DNA of 64,000 nucleotides from contig JAKBAM010000001.1 in NCBI GenBank assembly GCA_021809105.1, forward strand, positions 1-64,000, read 5' to 3'. Below the pieces are notes generated by a model. The model was not told the origin of the DNA. It saw only the letters and a program-made list of their open reading frames with translations, and did no database searches. A program made the translations under genes and the position numbers. The stretch is from Actinomycetes bacterium. Its GTDB lineage: Bacteria; Actinomycetota; Acidimicrobiia; Acidimicrobiales; Palsa-688. Shown here piece after piece: positions 35,393 to 43,618 of the stretch (the first letter of the stretch is position 1; every line of letters starts with the position of its first letter).

Positions 35393-35787
35393 GCCGAGGG
35401 GGCAGCCGGAACGCCGTCCTCGTCCGGCCCGAAGGAGCGGTGGAAGCAGGAGCGGTCGCCCGTGTGGCACGCCCCACGACCCTCCTGCTCCACGACGAAG
35501 AGGAGGGTGTCGCCGTCGCAGTCGAAATACGCCTCGCGCACCCACTGGCGATCCCCGGATGTGTCTCCCTTGCGCCAGCGCTCCTGGCGGCTGCGGGACC
35601 AGAACACGGTGCGTCCCGACTCCAGCGTCTCGCGCAGGGAACCGAGGTCCATCCATGCCATCATCAGGACCGCGCCTGTGCCGTGCTCTTGAACGATGGC
35701 GGCGACGAGGCCGTCCGCGTTGAAGGTGACCTGAGCCAGCTGCTCGGGCGTGGCGGCGATGGGAGAGGCGACCGGCATGCACCCCAT
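35389..35787 (-). CDS. hisI: phosphoribosyl-AMP cyclohydrolase
   Basis: Third step of histidine synthesis, opening the adenine ring of phosphoribosyl-AMP; a zinc and magnesium enzyme. It has 132 aa, monofunctional with no HisE domain fused. Signatures: [27 protein letters not shown], and the metal site in [11 protein letters not shown] followed by [13 protein letters not shown]. Starts at 35787 or 35778 are both possible (MGCMPVAS). Downstream of the GroES-like gene, overlapping trpE. Confidence 0.95.
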   Translation of the reverse strand: MGCMPVASPIAATPEQLAQVTFNADGLVAAIVQEHGTGAVLMMAWMDLGSLRETLESGRTVFWSRSRQERWRKGDTSGDRQWVREAYFDCDGDTLLFVVEQEGRGACHTGDRSCFHRSFGPDEDGVPAAPSA

Positions 35788-35828
35788 GGTATTGGCCCGG
35801 CAGCCAAGAGCCCGGCTCACCATGCCTA

Positions 35829-36167
35829 CTAAAGGTACAGGCCCGTACCGTTGTCCACCCGCTCCGCGGCGACGGCATGGATATCGCGCTCGCGCAGGAT
35901 CAGGTAATCCTCGCCCTGGACCTCGACCTCGTAGCGGTCCTCTGGGTTGAACAGCACCTGGTCGCCGGTCTTGATCACCCTGACCTGGGAGCCCACCGCC
36001 ACTACCTCCGCCCACGCCAAGCGCCGCCCGACCTGGGCTGTGGCGGGTATCAGGATGCCGGCTCGTGACGTGCGCTCCCCCTCGCCGCGGGGGATCTGCA
36101 CCAGCACGCGGTCGGTGAGCATCTGGACCGCCTGCTTGGCCGTGCGTCCGGGATTGGGGCCGTCCAT
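35829..36167 (-). CDS. GroES-like co-chaperonin (orphan)
   Basis: A 112-aa protein of the Cpn10 family. The family pattern is [10 protein letters not shown], a mobile-loop segment [16 protein letters not shown] with a hydrophobic ILI tripeptide where GroES contacts Gro[24 protein letters not shown], then [14 protein letters not shown]. It is longer than GroES at both ends (about 14 and 10 residues). No groEL is adjacent. It lies between hisF (14 bases upstream) and hisI (41 bases downstream) on the same strand. The ATG at 36165-36167 is chosen. It may serve a chaperonin encoded elsewhere or be a specialised paralogue. Confidence 0.88.
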   Translation of the reverse strand: MDGPNPGRTAKQAVQMLTDRVLVQIPRGEGERTSRAGILIPATAQVGRRLAWAEVVAVGSQVRVIKTGDQVLFNPEDRYEVEVQGEDYLILRERDIHAVAAERVDNGTGLYL

Positions 36168-36181
36168 GCCCTGCACCGTAC

Positions 36182-36988
36182 TCAACGCTCGCGTGTCTTC
36201 TCCGTCCGACCCTGGCGACCGGCGCCGGGCAACGGTCGAACGGTGACGCCGGCGGCGGTGAGGTGAGCCTTGGCGTCCGCAACCGTGGCTTCGCCGAAGT
36301 GGAAGATCGAAGCCGCCAGCACCGCGTCGGCGCCACCGATGACCGCCCCGTCGACCAGGTCGGCGAGACCCCCCACCCCGCCGGAGGCCACCACGGGTAT
36401 CCCGACCGCGTCGACGACCGCCCTCGTCAGGGCCAGGTCGAACCCGGAGCGGGTCCCGTCGCGATCCATCGAGTTGAGCACCACCTCGCCCGCACCCAGG
36501 CGCTCCCCGTACGCCACCCACTCCAGAGCGTCGAGCCCGGTCGGTCGCCGACCCCCATGGGTGACGACCTCCCACCCCCCGCTTGGTCGACCCCGAACAT
36601 CGACGCCGAGAACCACGCACTGGGCTCCGAAGGTGTCTGCCACCTCGGCGATCAGATGGGGACGTTCGACGGCCGCCGAGTTGATGCTGATCTTGTCCGC
36701 CCCCGTACGCAGCAACCGGCGGGCATCCTCGAGCGAGCGAACGCCTCCCCCGACCGTTAGGGGGATGAACACCTCCTCCGCCGTGCGCGCAACGACCTCC
36801 AACATCGTGCCTCGGGCCTCAGCTGACGCAGTGATGTCGTAGAACACCAGCTCGTCGGCACCCTGCTGGTCGTAGCGGGCGGCCAGCTCCACGGGGTCGC
36901 CCGCGTCGCGTAGGCCGAGGAAGTTGACCCCCTTGACCACCCGGCCGGCTTCCACGTCGAGGCACGGCACGACCCTGACCGCCCTCAC
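36182..36988 (-). CDS. hisF: imidazole glycerol phosphate synthase, cyclase subunit
   Basis: With HisH it forms imidazole glycerol phosphate and AICAR. It is a TIM barrel of 268 aa. Catalytic Asp11 lies in [15 protein letters not shown] and the second Asp in VLGVDVRG. Phosphate motifs are [18 protein letters not shown] and [12 protein letters not shown]. The ATG overlaps the hisA stop (ATGA). The C-terminal 20 residues are basic and variable. Confidence 0.97.
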   Translation of the reverse strand: MRAVRVVPCLDVEAGRVVKGVNFLGLRDAGDPVELAARYDQQGADELVFYDITASAEARGTMLEVVARTAEEVFIPLTVGGGVRSLEDARRLLRTGADKISINSAAVERPHLIAEVADTFGAQCVVLGVDVRGRPSGGWEVVTHGGRRPTGLDALEWVAYGERLGAGEVVLNSMDRDGTRSGFDLALTRAVVDAVGIPVVASGGVGGLADLVDGAVIGGADAVLAASIFHFGEATVADAKAHLTAAGVTVRPLPGAGRQGRTEKTRER

Positions 36989-37797
36989 GAGCCGACACCG
37001 CCGCCCAGCGGGTCCAGAGCAGCCAAGGCATCGGCCACGTCGAACTTGCCTTCGTACAGGGCCTTGCCCACGATGACACCCGCCAGTCCCCGGCCTCCGG
37101 CCCGCACCGCCGACAGCAACCTGAGGTCGTCGAGGCTCGCCACGCCGCCCGAAGCCACGATCGGGGCCCCGGTCGTCTCCAGCAGCCCCGCCAGCCCCAC
37201 CACATCGGGGCCCGCCAGGCGACCGTCACGGCGGATGTCGGTGACGATCACCGCCGCGGCACCAGCATCGATGACTTCCGGGACGAGGTCGGCGACCCGC
37301 CGGCCACCGTCGGCGACCCATCCCCGCAGCTGCACGACCCCGTCCCGGTGGTCCAGCCCTACCGCCACCCGGCCCGGCCAACGGCCGGCGATCTCCGCCA
37401 CCAACTCTGGATGCTCCACCGCGGCGGTACCAACCACGACGCGCGTGACGCCCGCTCCGAGCAGGCTCGCCGCGTCCTCCAGGGTGCGGACGCCGCCGCC
37501 GACCTGCACAGGGACTGTGACCGAGGCGACAATCTCCTCCACCGCCGAGCGGTTGACCGGGTCGCCCGTGCGGGCTGCGTCGAGGTCTACGACGTGGATC
37601 CACGGCGCCCCTTGGGCGGCGAATGCCCTCGCCACCGAAGGCGGGTCATCGCCGTAGACCTTCTCACGGGAGAAGTCCCCTTCCACCAGGCGGACCAACC
37701 GACCTCCCCGAAGGTCGATGGCGGGGAACAGCTCCACCTTCCCCGCCGCGGGCGCGCCGCCAGTCACCGACGCGCCGTTCGATGCCCCGCCCGTCAC
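36985..37797 (-). CDS. hisA: phosphoribosylformimino-AICAR-phosphate isomerase
   Basis: An Amadori isomerase, 270 aa, TIM barrel. Catalytic aspartates lie in [15 protein letters not shown] and IVTDIRRDG, with [11 protein letters not shown] and [12 protein letters not shown] binding phosphate. The GTG at 37795-37797 overlaps the hisH stop (GTGA) and leaves a Gly/Ala/Ser-rich lead of about 20 residues. Some actinobacteria use a bifunctional PriA here, but a separate trpF is present in this window, so a histidine-only role is plausible. Residues cannot settle this by eye. Confidence 0.95.
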   Translation of the reverse strand: MTGGASNGASVTGGAPAAGKVELFPAIDLRGGRLVRLVEGDFSREKVYGDDPPSVARAFAAQGAPWIHVVDLDAARTGDPVNRSAVEEIVASVTVPVQVGGGVRTLEDAASLLGAGVTRVVVGTAAVEHPELVAEIAGRWPGRVAVGLDHRDGVVQLRGWVADGGRRVADLVPEVIDAGAAAVIVTDIRRDGRLAGPDVVGLAGLLETTGAPIVASGGVASLDDLRLLSAVRAGGRGLAGVIVGKALYEGKFDVADALAALDPLGGGVGS

Positions 37798-38432
37798 GGC
37801 TTGGCGCCGGGCACGAAGTCCCCGCCGGCGGCCACCGCGGCGGCGAAGGCGGCGAGGATGCCGAGGCCCACGGTCCCGGATTTCTCGGGGTGGAACTGGG
37901 TGGCCCACAGAGCCTGGCGCTGGATTGCTGCGGTGACCGGCCCCCCGTAGTCGCAGGTGGCGACGACGTCGGGACCGGCGGGAGCCGCGAAGGAGTGCAC
38001 GAAGTACACCCACGCCTCGTCCTCGGCGCCTCGGGTCAACCACTGGCCAGCACCGGGCCGTACATCGAGACGGTTCCATTGCATCTGCGGGCGCTTGACG
38101 CCATCTGGGAGCAACGTGATCATGCCGGGGAGAACCCCGAGACCCGCAACACCGGGCGACTCGTCGGACCCCTCGTAGAGCATCTGCATGCCCACGCAGA
38201 TGCCAAGGAACGGGGTGCCCGCATCCAGGGCCGAGAGAGCGACCGCGTCGAGGCCGGCGGAGCGGAGCGCCTCCATGCACCGTCCGAACGCTCCGACACC
38301 TGGGAGCACCACGCCGTCGGCGGCGGCAGCAACCTCAGGGTCCGACGTCAGCCGGGCATCGGCTCCCACGTGCTGCAGGGCTTTCTCCGCCGACCTCAGG
38401 TTGCCGATTCCGTAGTCGAGAACCGCGATCAT
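37794..38432 (-). CDS. hisH: imidazole glycerol phosphate synthase, glutamine amidotransferase subunit
   Basis: Supplies ammonia from glutamine to HisF. It has 212 aa. Nucleophile Cys79 lies in FLGICVGMQMLYEGS and the His/Glu in ATQFHPEKSG; the oxyanion-strand motif VVLPGVGAFG is intact. The ATG at 38432 lies three bases after the hisB stop. Between hisB and hisA in the his operon. Confidence 0.97.
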   Translation of the reverse strand: MIAVLDYGIGNLRSAEKALQHVGADARLTSDPEVAAAADGVVLPGVGAFGRCMEALRSAGLDAVALSALDAGTPFLGICVGMQMLYEGSDESPGVAGLGVLPGMITLLPDGVKRPQMQWNRLDVRPGAGQWLTRGAEDEAWVYFVHSFAAPAGPDVVATCDYGGPVTAAIQRQALWATQFHPEKSGTVGLGILAAFAAAVAAGGDFVPGAKP

Positions 38433-38435
38433 CGT

Positions 38436-39035
38436 TTACAACGTCCCCTTGGTGGACGGCACGTCGCTGCCCTCGACCCGCACCGCGTCCCGCAGGGCCC
38501 GGGCCACGCCCTTGAAGCTGGCCTCGAGGATGTGGTGGGTGTTCCTGCCGGCCACCATGCGCACGTGCAGGGTTATGGCCGCCGAGTGGGCGAGGGCCCG
38601 CCAGAACTCCTCAGCCAACTGCGGATCGAAACCAGGCTGGCCCAGCAAGAACGCCTCCCCCCCAGGCGCGGGGTCCACGGCATAGACCAGGAAGGGCCGT
38701 CCCGAGAGGTCCACTGCGACGTCGATGAGCGTCTCGTCGAGGGGCACCGAGATGGAGGCGAAGCGCCGCACCCCGGCCTTGTCGCCCAATGCCTCACGCA
38801 GCGCCTCGCCGAGGAGGATGCCGACGTCCTCCACGGTGTGATGGGTGTCGACCTGGACGTCCCCCGACGCCCGCACCGTGAGATCGAACCCGCCGTGCTT
38901 ACCCAACTGGGCGACCATATGGTCGAAGAACGGGATGCCCGTATCGACGTCGACGCGGCCCGAGCCATCGAGCTCGAGGTCGAGGTCGATCGTGGTCTCC
39001 TTGGTCCGGCGGATCCGCTGGACGCGACGGCTCAT
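38436..39035 (-). CDS. hisB: imidazoleglycerol-phosphate dehydratase
   Basis: A manganese-dependent dehydratase, 199 aa, the monofunctional form without the phosphatase domain of enterobacterial HisB. Metal motifs are DTHHTVEDVGI and NTHHILEASFK, with FFDHMVAQL near the N-terminus. The C-terminal STKGTL is typical. The ATG at 39033-39035 overlaps the hisC stop (ATGA). Histidinol-phosphatase must be encoded elsewhere. Confidence 0.97.
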   Translation of the reverse strand: MSRRVQRIRRTKETTIDLDLELDGSGRVDVDTGIPFFDHMVAQLGKHGGFDLTVRASGDVQVDTHHTVEDVGILLGEALREALGDKAGVRRFASISVPLDETLIDVAVDLSGRPFLVYAVDPAPGGEAFLLGQPGFDPQLAEEFWRALAHSAAITLHVRMVAGRNTHHILEASFKGVARALRDAVRVEGSDVPSTKGTL

Positions 39036-40105
39036 TTGCCCACCTCTCTCAACACCTCGCCGAGTGCGGCGAGGAACCGGTCGTTCTCGGCTTCGGTCCC
39101 CACCGTCACCCTGAGGCAGCCTTGGAGGCCGGGCCACGACGACGTGTCCCGGACCAGGACCGAGCGCTCGAGCAGGCCCTGCCACACCTCGCTGCCCGGG
39201 CCGACCTCGGGCCGGAACAACACGAAGTTCGCCTGGGAGGGCCACACCATCACCGGGAGGCGCCCCAACCCCTGGATCAGGCGCTGCCGCTCGCGAACCA
39301 CCAACCCCACCCGCTCCTCCATCTCCGCGACCCGGGCCACAGCCAGCAGACCAGCCGCCTGCTTGATGGCGTCGAGGTGGTACGGGAGCGCTACCCGTTC
39401 CAACATGGCGACGACCGGTGCCGGCGCCAACGCATAGCCAAGGCGGACCGCAGCCATGGACCAGGTCTTGGAGAACGTCCGGGTGACCACGAGGGGGACC
39501 TCGTCGTCGAGGAGGTCCCGCGCCGACCAGTCGGCGAACTGGCCGTAGGCCTCGTCGACCACCACCAGGCCGGGTGCCGCGTCGACGACCGCCTTGACGA
39601 GCGAGCGATCCTCGCTGTTGCCGGTCGGGTTGTTCGGCGAGCACAGGAACGTCACAGCCGGTTTCTCGGCTCGGAGTACGTCCAGGACCAGGTCACGGTC
39701 AAGGCTGAAATCGTCGAGTCGGCCCGCCGCGACCACGGCGGTACCCGTGAGGTGGGCGATGTGGGAATGGAGGGCATACGTCGGCTCAAAGGTCAGGGCC
39801 TTGCGGCCTGCGCCGCCGTAAGCCAAGCACAGCGACTGCAAAACCTCGTTGGACCCGTTTGCGCAGAAAACCTGCTCCGGGGCGACGTTATGCAGCTCCG
39901 CCAGCGCCACCCGCAGCTGCCGAGCCTCGCGGTCTGGGTAGCGGTTGTACTCGATTGTCGCCACCGCGGTTCGCAGCTGCTCGACCCAACCCGGAGGCGG
40001 CGGCAGCGGGGACTCGTTGGTGTTGAGACGCACTTCGACGTCGACCTGAGCCGAGTGGTATCCCTCCCGCAGGCCGAGGTCGGCGCGAGGCTCGGGTAGC
40101 GTCAC
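39032..40105 (-). CDS. hisC: histidinol-phosphate aminotransferase
   Basis: A PLP enzyme, 357 aa. The PLP lysine is in TRTFSKTWSMAAVRLGYA. Other aminotransferase class I motifs are FLCSPNNPTGN, VVVDEAYGQF and RVTVGTEAENDRFL. The start at 40105 overlaps the hisD stop by four bases. Third from last step of histidine synthesis. Some homologues accept phenylalanine-pathway substrates, but the operon context supports HisC. Confidence 0.96.
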   Translation of the reverse strand: MTLPEPRADLGLREGYHSAQVDVEVRLNTNESPLPPPPGWVEQLRTAVATIEYNRYPDREARQLRVALAELHNVAPEQVFCANGSNEVLQSLCLAYGGAGRKALTFEPTYALHSHIAHLTGTAVVAAGRLDDFSLDRDLVLDVLRAEKPAVTFLCSPNNPTGNSEDRSLVKAVVDAAPGLVVVDEAYGQFADWSARDLLDDEVPLVVTRTFSKTWSMAAVRLGYALAPAPVVAMLERVALPYHLDAIKQAAGLLAVARVAEMEERVGLVVRERQRLIQGLGRLPVMVWPSQANFVLFRPEVGPGSEVWQGLLERSVLVRDTSSWPGLQGCLRVTVGTEAENDRFLAALGEVLREVGK

Positions 40106-41412
40106 TTGCCGGCGGGGCGTGGACTGGCCCGCAGCCTCACAGACTCGGCGTGCGCCGCCAGCCCTTCCGCTCGTGCGATGGCGATCACATGGGGCGCGAG
40201 CGAGTCGAGGCCCGCCTGATCCAGGTCCACGATGTGGATGTGGCGGCAGAAGTCGTCACAGCGCAACGCGCTGCCGAAGCGGGCCGAACGAGCCGTGGGC
40301 AGCACATGACTCGGCCCGGCTGCGTAGTCGCCGACGCTCGCAGGGGCGAAGCGCCCGATGAATACCGCTCCCGCGGCACGGACCTGTCCGACCAGGGCCT
40401 CGGGGTCGGCGGTCATGATCTCCAAATGCTCGGCGGCGATGATGTTGGCCACCTCCATGGCCTGCGCGGGGCCCTCCACGACCACTGCGTAGCCGCCCTT
40501 GAGCAGCGTTGATTCGATCTCGGCGCGGCGAGGGGACAGGGCGGTGAGACGTTCCACCGCTTCGGTGATGGCATCGGCAGCTTCTGGGCTCCAGGTGATC
40601 AGCCATGCCAGGCCGTCGGGTCCATGCTCGGCCTGGACGATGAGATCGATGGCCGCCAGGTCAACGGGGGTGGTGTCGTCGGCGATGACGGCTACCTCGG
40701 ACGGACCGGCGAACGCGCTCGGCACCCCGACCGCCCCCTGCTGGGCGACCAGCCGCTGGGCCAAGGCCACGTAGACGTTGCCCGGACCTACGATGACGTC
40801 GACCGGGCTGACGGTCTCGGTACCGTACGCCAAAGCTCCGATGGCCTGGGCGCCACCCACCCGATACACCTCGTCCACGCCCGCCACCGCCGCTGCGGCC
40901 AGCACCGAATCAGCGATCCTGCCGTCGGGGCCCGGCGGGGAGCAGACCGCGATACCTCTCACCCCCGCGACCTTCGCCGGGATGGCCGTCATGAGGACCG
41001 TCGAAGCCAGCGGCGCCCGGCCACCGGGCACATAGCAGCCGGCTCGATCCACAGGTCGGCGCATCTCGCGCACCGTCACGCCACTTTGCTCGTGCTGCCC
41101 ATCCGCATGGAGAGTGCTGCGGTGGTAAGCCTCGATGTTGTCGGCGGCCGCATCGAGGGCGGCACGCAGATCGCTCGGGATGGCTTCGAGTGCCGCTCGG
41201 ATATCGCCGGGCGACACCGCCAAGTCCTCGATGCGAACCCGGTCGAAGCGCTCGGTCAGGTCCCGCAAGGCGCGATCGCCCCCGGAACGGACCTCCCGAA
41301 GGATGGCGCGCACCGCCTCGACGGGCCCTTCCTCCCCCATCTCGGGACTAGGCAGGAGCGCGCGCAGATCGCCCGTCGCCGCGCGGACGTCAACGAGGGT
41401 CAGGAGCGACAT
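40102..41412 (-). CDS. hisD: histidinol dehydrogenase
   Basis: Oxidises histidinol to histidine in two NAD+-dependent steps with zinc. It has 436 aa. Signature regions are GCYVPGGRAPLASTVLMT, GPGNVYVALAQ, PSEVAVIADDTTPVDLAAID and VGDYAAGPSHVLPT. The ATG at 41410-41412 heads the operon hisD-C-B-H-A-F. It diverges from a 62-aa gene with 131 bases between starts, which must hold the operon promoter. Confidence 0.97.
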   Translation of the reverse strand: MSLLTLVDVRAATGDLRALLPSPEMGEEGPVEAVRAILREVRSGGDRALRDLTERFDRVRIEDLAVSPGDIRAALEAIPSDLRAALDAAADNIEAYHRSTLHADGQHEQSGVTVREMRRPVDRAGCYVPGGRAPLASTVLMTAIPAKVAGVRGIAVCSPPGPDGRIADSVLAAAAVAGVDEVYRVGGAQAIGALAYGTETVSPVDVIVGPGNVYVALAQRLVAQQGAVGVPSAFAGPSEVAVIADDTTPVDLAAIDLIVQAEHGPDGLAWLITWSPEAADAITEAVERLTALSPRRAEIESTLLKGGYAVVVEGPAQAMEVANIIAAEHLEIMTADPEALVGQVRAAGAVFIGRFAPASVGDYAAGPSHVLPTARSARFGSALRCDDFCRHIHIVDLDQAGLDSLAPHVIAIARAEGLAAHAESVRLRASPRPAGK

Positions 41413-41491
41413 GGGCGGAGGGTCCCGGCGGTCGGGGCGGTCACAATGGTCTGCATGGAAGCACTGATGGTACCTGGCCGCCCTGCGGCAT

Positions 41492-41517
41492 CCCCGGGGG
41501 CCGCCGAGCCCCCCGGG
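41492..41517. repeat. GC-rich hairpin between hisD and the 62-aa gene
   Basis: Arms CCCCGGGGGC (41492-41501) and GCCCCCCGGG (41508-41517) can pair around a six-base loop with one bulge. It lies in the divergent intergenic region, 27 bases before the rightward GTG and about 80 bases upstream of hisD. No T-run follows on either side, so it is not an ordinary intrinsic terminator. It could be a leader structure, or a chance product of very GC-rich sequence. Confidence 0.35.
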
Positions 41518-41543
41518 CCCGCAAACCCCTCGAGGATCCCCCA

Positions 41544-41732
41544 GTGACTGTCGGCCCCGAGTTGAGCTCGCTGGCCACCGCCCTCGACGACCTCGCCAGC
41601 CGCATCACGCGGATCACCGAGACACTTACACCAGCTGACCGGGAGACCTATGGCGCCGACCTCTACGAGGTAGAGCGGACCCTCAACGCCGCCGGCCGCC
41701 GGCTAGCCAAGGTCGTCCAGGAGGTTCGCTGA
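41544..41732 (+). CDS. conserved small helical protein, function unknown
   Basis: A 62-aa, highly regular amphipathic helical protein (LSSLATALDDLASRITRITE, then LYEVERTLNAAGRRLAKVVQ) with no membrane span. The GTG at 41544 gives the N-terminus MTVGPELSSL. Codon use matches the neighbours, and small proteins of this appearance are conserved in actinobacteria, though I cannot name a family. It is divergent from hisD and convergent with nth. Confidence 0.7.
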   Translation: MTVGPELSSLATALDDLASRITRITETLTPADRETYGADLYEVERTLNAAGRRLAKVVQEVR

Positions 41733-41775
41733 GCCAGGGCTACCGCGTTCGGGGGACGGGTGGGGTGACGCACTC

Positions 41776-41825
41776 CTTCAGGCATCAGAAACCCGCACAG
41801 GAGGACGGGTTTCTGATGCCTGAAG
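41776..41825. repeat. perfect 20-base inverted repeat at the 3' end of nth
   Basis: The left arm 41776-41795 and right arm 41806-41825 are exact reverse complements (20 of 20), separated by the ten-base loop CACAGGAGGA. The left arm contains the nth stop codon, and most of the repeat encodes the last residues of Nth (after GSGL). As RNA this would be a very stable hairpin between two convergent genes. It probably acts as a bidirectional terminator or mRNA end stabiliser. No T-tract follows. A mobile repeat origin is possible. Confidence 0.9.
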
Positions 41826-42524
41826 CAGACCCGATCCCGACGGCCGCGCCGGGCGGCGTGCCGCCGGCGCCACGGGGGCCTGAACCGAAGGGCAGAAGTC
41901 GGCGAGCCCGCACTGACCGCATCGTGGCCTGCGGGCGACGCAGATCCGCCGCCCGTGAAGTATGAGGCGCAGGCTCGTCGCCCCCCACTCGCGGCGGGGC
42001 AACAAGGCGGTCACCTCCGCCTCGATGCGAACCGGGTCGGACTCTTCGGTCAGTCCCAGCAGCTGGGTGAGGCGGCTCACGTGCGTGTCGACGGGAAAAC
42101 CAGGGACCCCGAAGCCGACGCTCAACACGACGTTGGCGGTCTTGCGCCCGACACCGGGCAGGGTGACGAGGTCGGACATCCTCGGGGGCACTTCGCCGCC
42201 GAAGCGATCCTCCAGGGCGGCGGCCAGGCCCATGATGCTGCGGGTCTTGGCCCGGAAGAACCCAGTCCCGTGCACTAGCTCCTCGACGTCTTCGGGGACC
42301 GCCGCGGCCAGATCGCTCGGAGTCGGGTACCGGGCGAAGAGGGCCGGGGTAGCGCCGTTGACCGCCACGTCGGTGGTCTGGGCGGATAGGACGGTGGCCA
42401 CGAGTAGCTGGTAAGGACTGTCGAAGCTCAATTCGCAGAGGGCGGCGGCGCCTCCGGGGTACTCCTCGGCCAGACGATCGACGGCCAAGCGAGCCCGACC
42501 GGCGGGGGTGCGGGGTCGGGCCAC
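41778..42524 (-). CDS. nth: endonuclease III (DNA glycosylase/AP lyase)
   Basis: Base excision repair of oxidised pyrimidines. It has 248 aa. The helix-hairpin-helix is LPGVGRKTANVVL with catalytic Lys128; the Asp is Asp146 in PVDTHVSRL. The iron-sulphur loop Cys195-x6-Cys202-x2-Cys205-x5-Cys211 is intact. The GTG at 42522-42524 is chosen because it gives a start typical of the family. About 35 residues beyond the cluster form a Pro/Ala/Arg-rich tail whose final codons lie within the perfect inverted repeat. Divergent from mshD. Confidence 0.95.
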   Translation of the reverse strand: MARPRTPAGRARLAVDRLAEEYPGGAAALCELSFDSPYQLLVATVLSAQTTDVAVNGATPALFARYPTPSDLAAAVPEDVEELVHGTGFFRAKTRSIMGLAAALEDRFGGEVPPRMSDLVTLPGVGRKTANVVLSVGFGVPGFPVDTHVSRLTQLLGLTEESDPVRIEAEVTALLPRREWGATSLRLILHGRRICVARRPRCGQCGLADFCPSVQAPVAPAARRPARPSGSGLLQASETRPPVRVSDA

Positions 42525-42600
42525 GAGGCCACAGCCTAGGGGCACCCGCGGGCCACGTTCCGGGCCGTTGACTAACTGAGGCCGATACCCTTCCGGCAGG

Positions 42601-43545
42601 ATGGCCCGGATCGAGATCAAGCGCACGCTGGCGCCCGACGAGGTGGTCGCGGTCGCCCGACTGGTGCAGGAGGCCACGCTCGCGGACGACCATGCCCCGA
42701 TGGACGAGCACACGTGGCTGGACCTCGCCCAAGGCGGCCGGGCGGGGTTCGCGGGCCTGATTGCCTGGCAAGATGACCACCCCCACCCCGTCGGCTACGC
42801 CCAGGTCACACGAGGCGAGGACCGCTCCCACAGCTGGGCGCTGGAGTACGTGGTAGATCCCCACCACCGTCGACCCGGCAACGACATCGGTGTCGGGCTG
42901 GTGGCGGCGGCGGCGAAGATCATCGCCAGCGAGGGCGGCGGCCACGCCCACCTCTGGGTCAACCAGCCCCGGCCTGAGCACGACCTCATCGCGGCGGCCG
43001 CCGGCCTCAGCGCAGGGCGATCCCTCTACCAGATGCGCCGGGCCCTCCCGTTGGAGCGGGAACTGGTCGAATCGACCGGGGCCGTCGCGACCCGACCCTT
43101 CGAGCCGGGCCGGGACGAGGAGGCATGGTTGGAGGTCAACAACCGCGCCTTCGCCTGGCACCCCGAGCAGGGAGGCTGGGACCTGGGCACGATCAAGGCC
43201 AGGGAGGCCGAGCCGTGGTTCGACCCGGGAGGCTTCCTCCTCCATGAGGCAGGCGGCCACCTGGCGGGGTTCTGCTGGACGAAGGTGCACACCGACCACC
43301 GGCCGCCGCTCGGTGAGATATACGTCATCGCCGTCGACCCGGGAGTCAGCCAGAAGGGCCTGGGACGCAAGCTGACCGTCGCTGGCCTCGAGCACCTGGC
43401 GGGCGACGGGCTGGAGGTCGGGATGCTCTACGTGGATGCCGCCAACGGCCCAGCGGTGAAGCTGTACATCGATCTCGGGTTCGTCGTGCACCACATCGAT
43501 CGGGCGTACACCGGGGATATCCCGGCAGCAGGCCGACCGGGCTGA
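42601..43545 (+). CDS. mshD: mycothiol synthase
   Basis: Last step of mycothiol synthesis: acetylation of Cys-GlcN-Ins by acetyl-CoA. It has 314 aa with two tandem GNAT domains (about 1-150 and 155-305), the MshD architecture. The C-terminal active domain shows NNRAFAWHPEQGGWDL, WFDPGGFLLHE, GFCWTKVH, the acetyl-CoA loop VSQKGLGRKLT and MLYVDAANGPAVKLYIDLGF. The N-terminal domain is degenerate in its CoA loop. Mycothiol is restricted to Actinobacteria, so this gene is strong taxonomic evidence. It starts 77 bases from the divergent nth. Confidence 0.94.
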   Translation: MARIEIKRTLAPDEVVAVARLVQEATLADDHAPMDEHTWLDLAQGGRAGFAGLIAWQDDHPHPVGYAQVTRGEDRSHSWALEYVVDPHHRRPGNDIGVGLVAAAAKIIASEGGGHAHLWVNQPRPEHDLIAAAAGLSAGRSLYQMRRALPLERELVESTGAVATRPFEPGRDEEAWLEVNNRAFAWHPEQGGWDLGTIKAREAEPWFDPGGFLLHEAGGHLAGFCWTKVHTDHRPPLGEIYVIAVDPGVSQKGLGRKLTVAGLEHLAGDGLEVGMLYVDAANGPAVKLYIDLGFVVHHIDRAYTGDIPAAGRPG

Positions 43546-43618
43546 CGCCGGCGAGCGACCGGCCCCGGGCCCCTCGGAGCGCAACCAGGCCGCCAGGCCG
43601 AGCCGGACCGACGGTACC

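Noticed and set aside
37623-39437. 604-residue frame opposite hisA, hisH and hisB
   Set aside because: Shadow of three well-supported his genes; no family motif.
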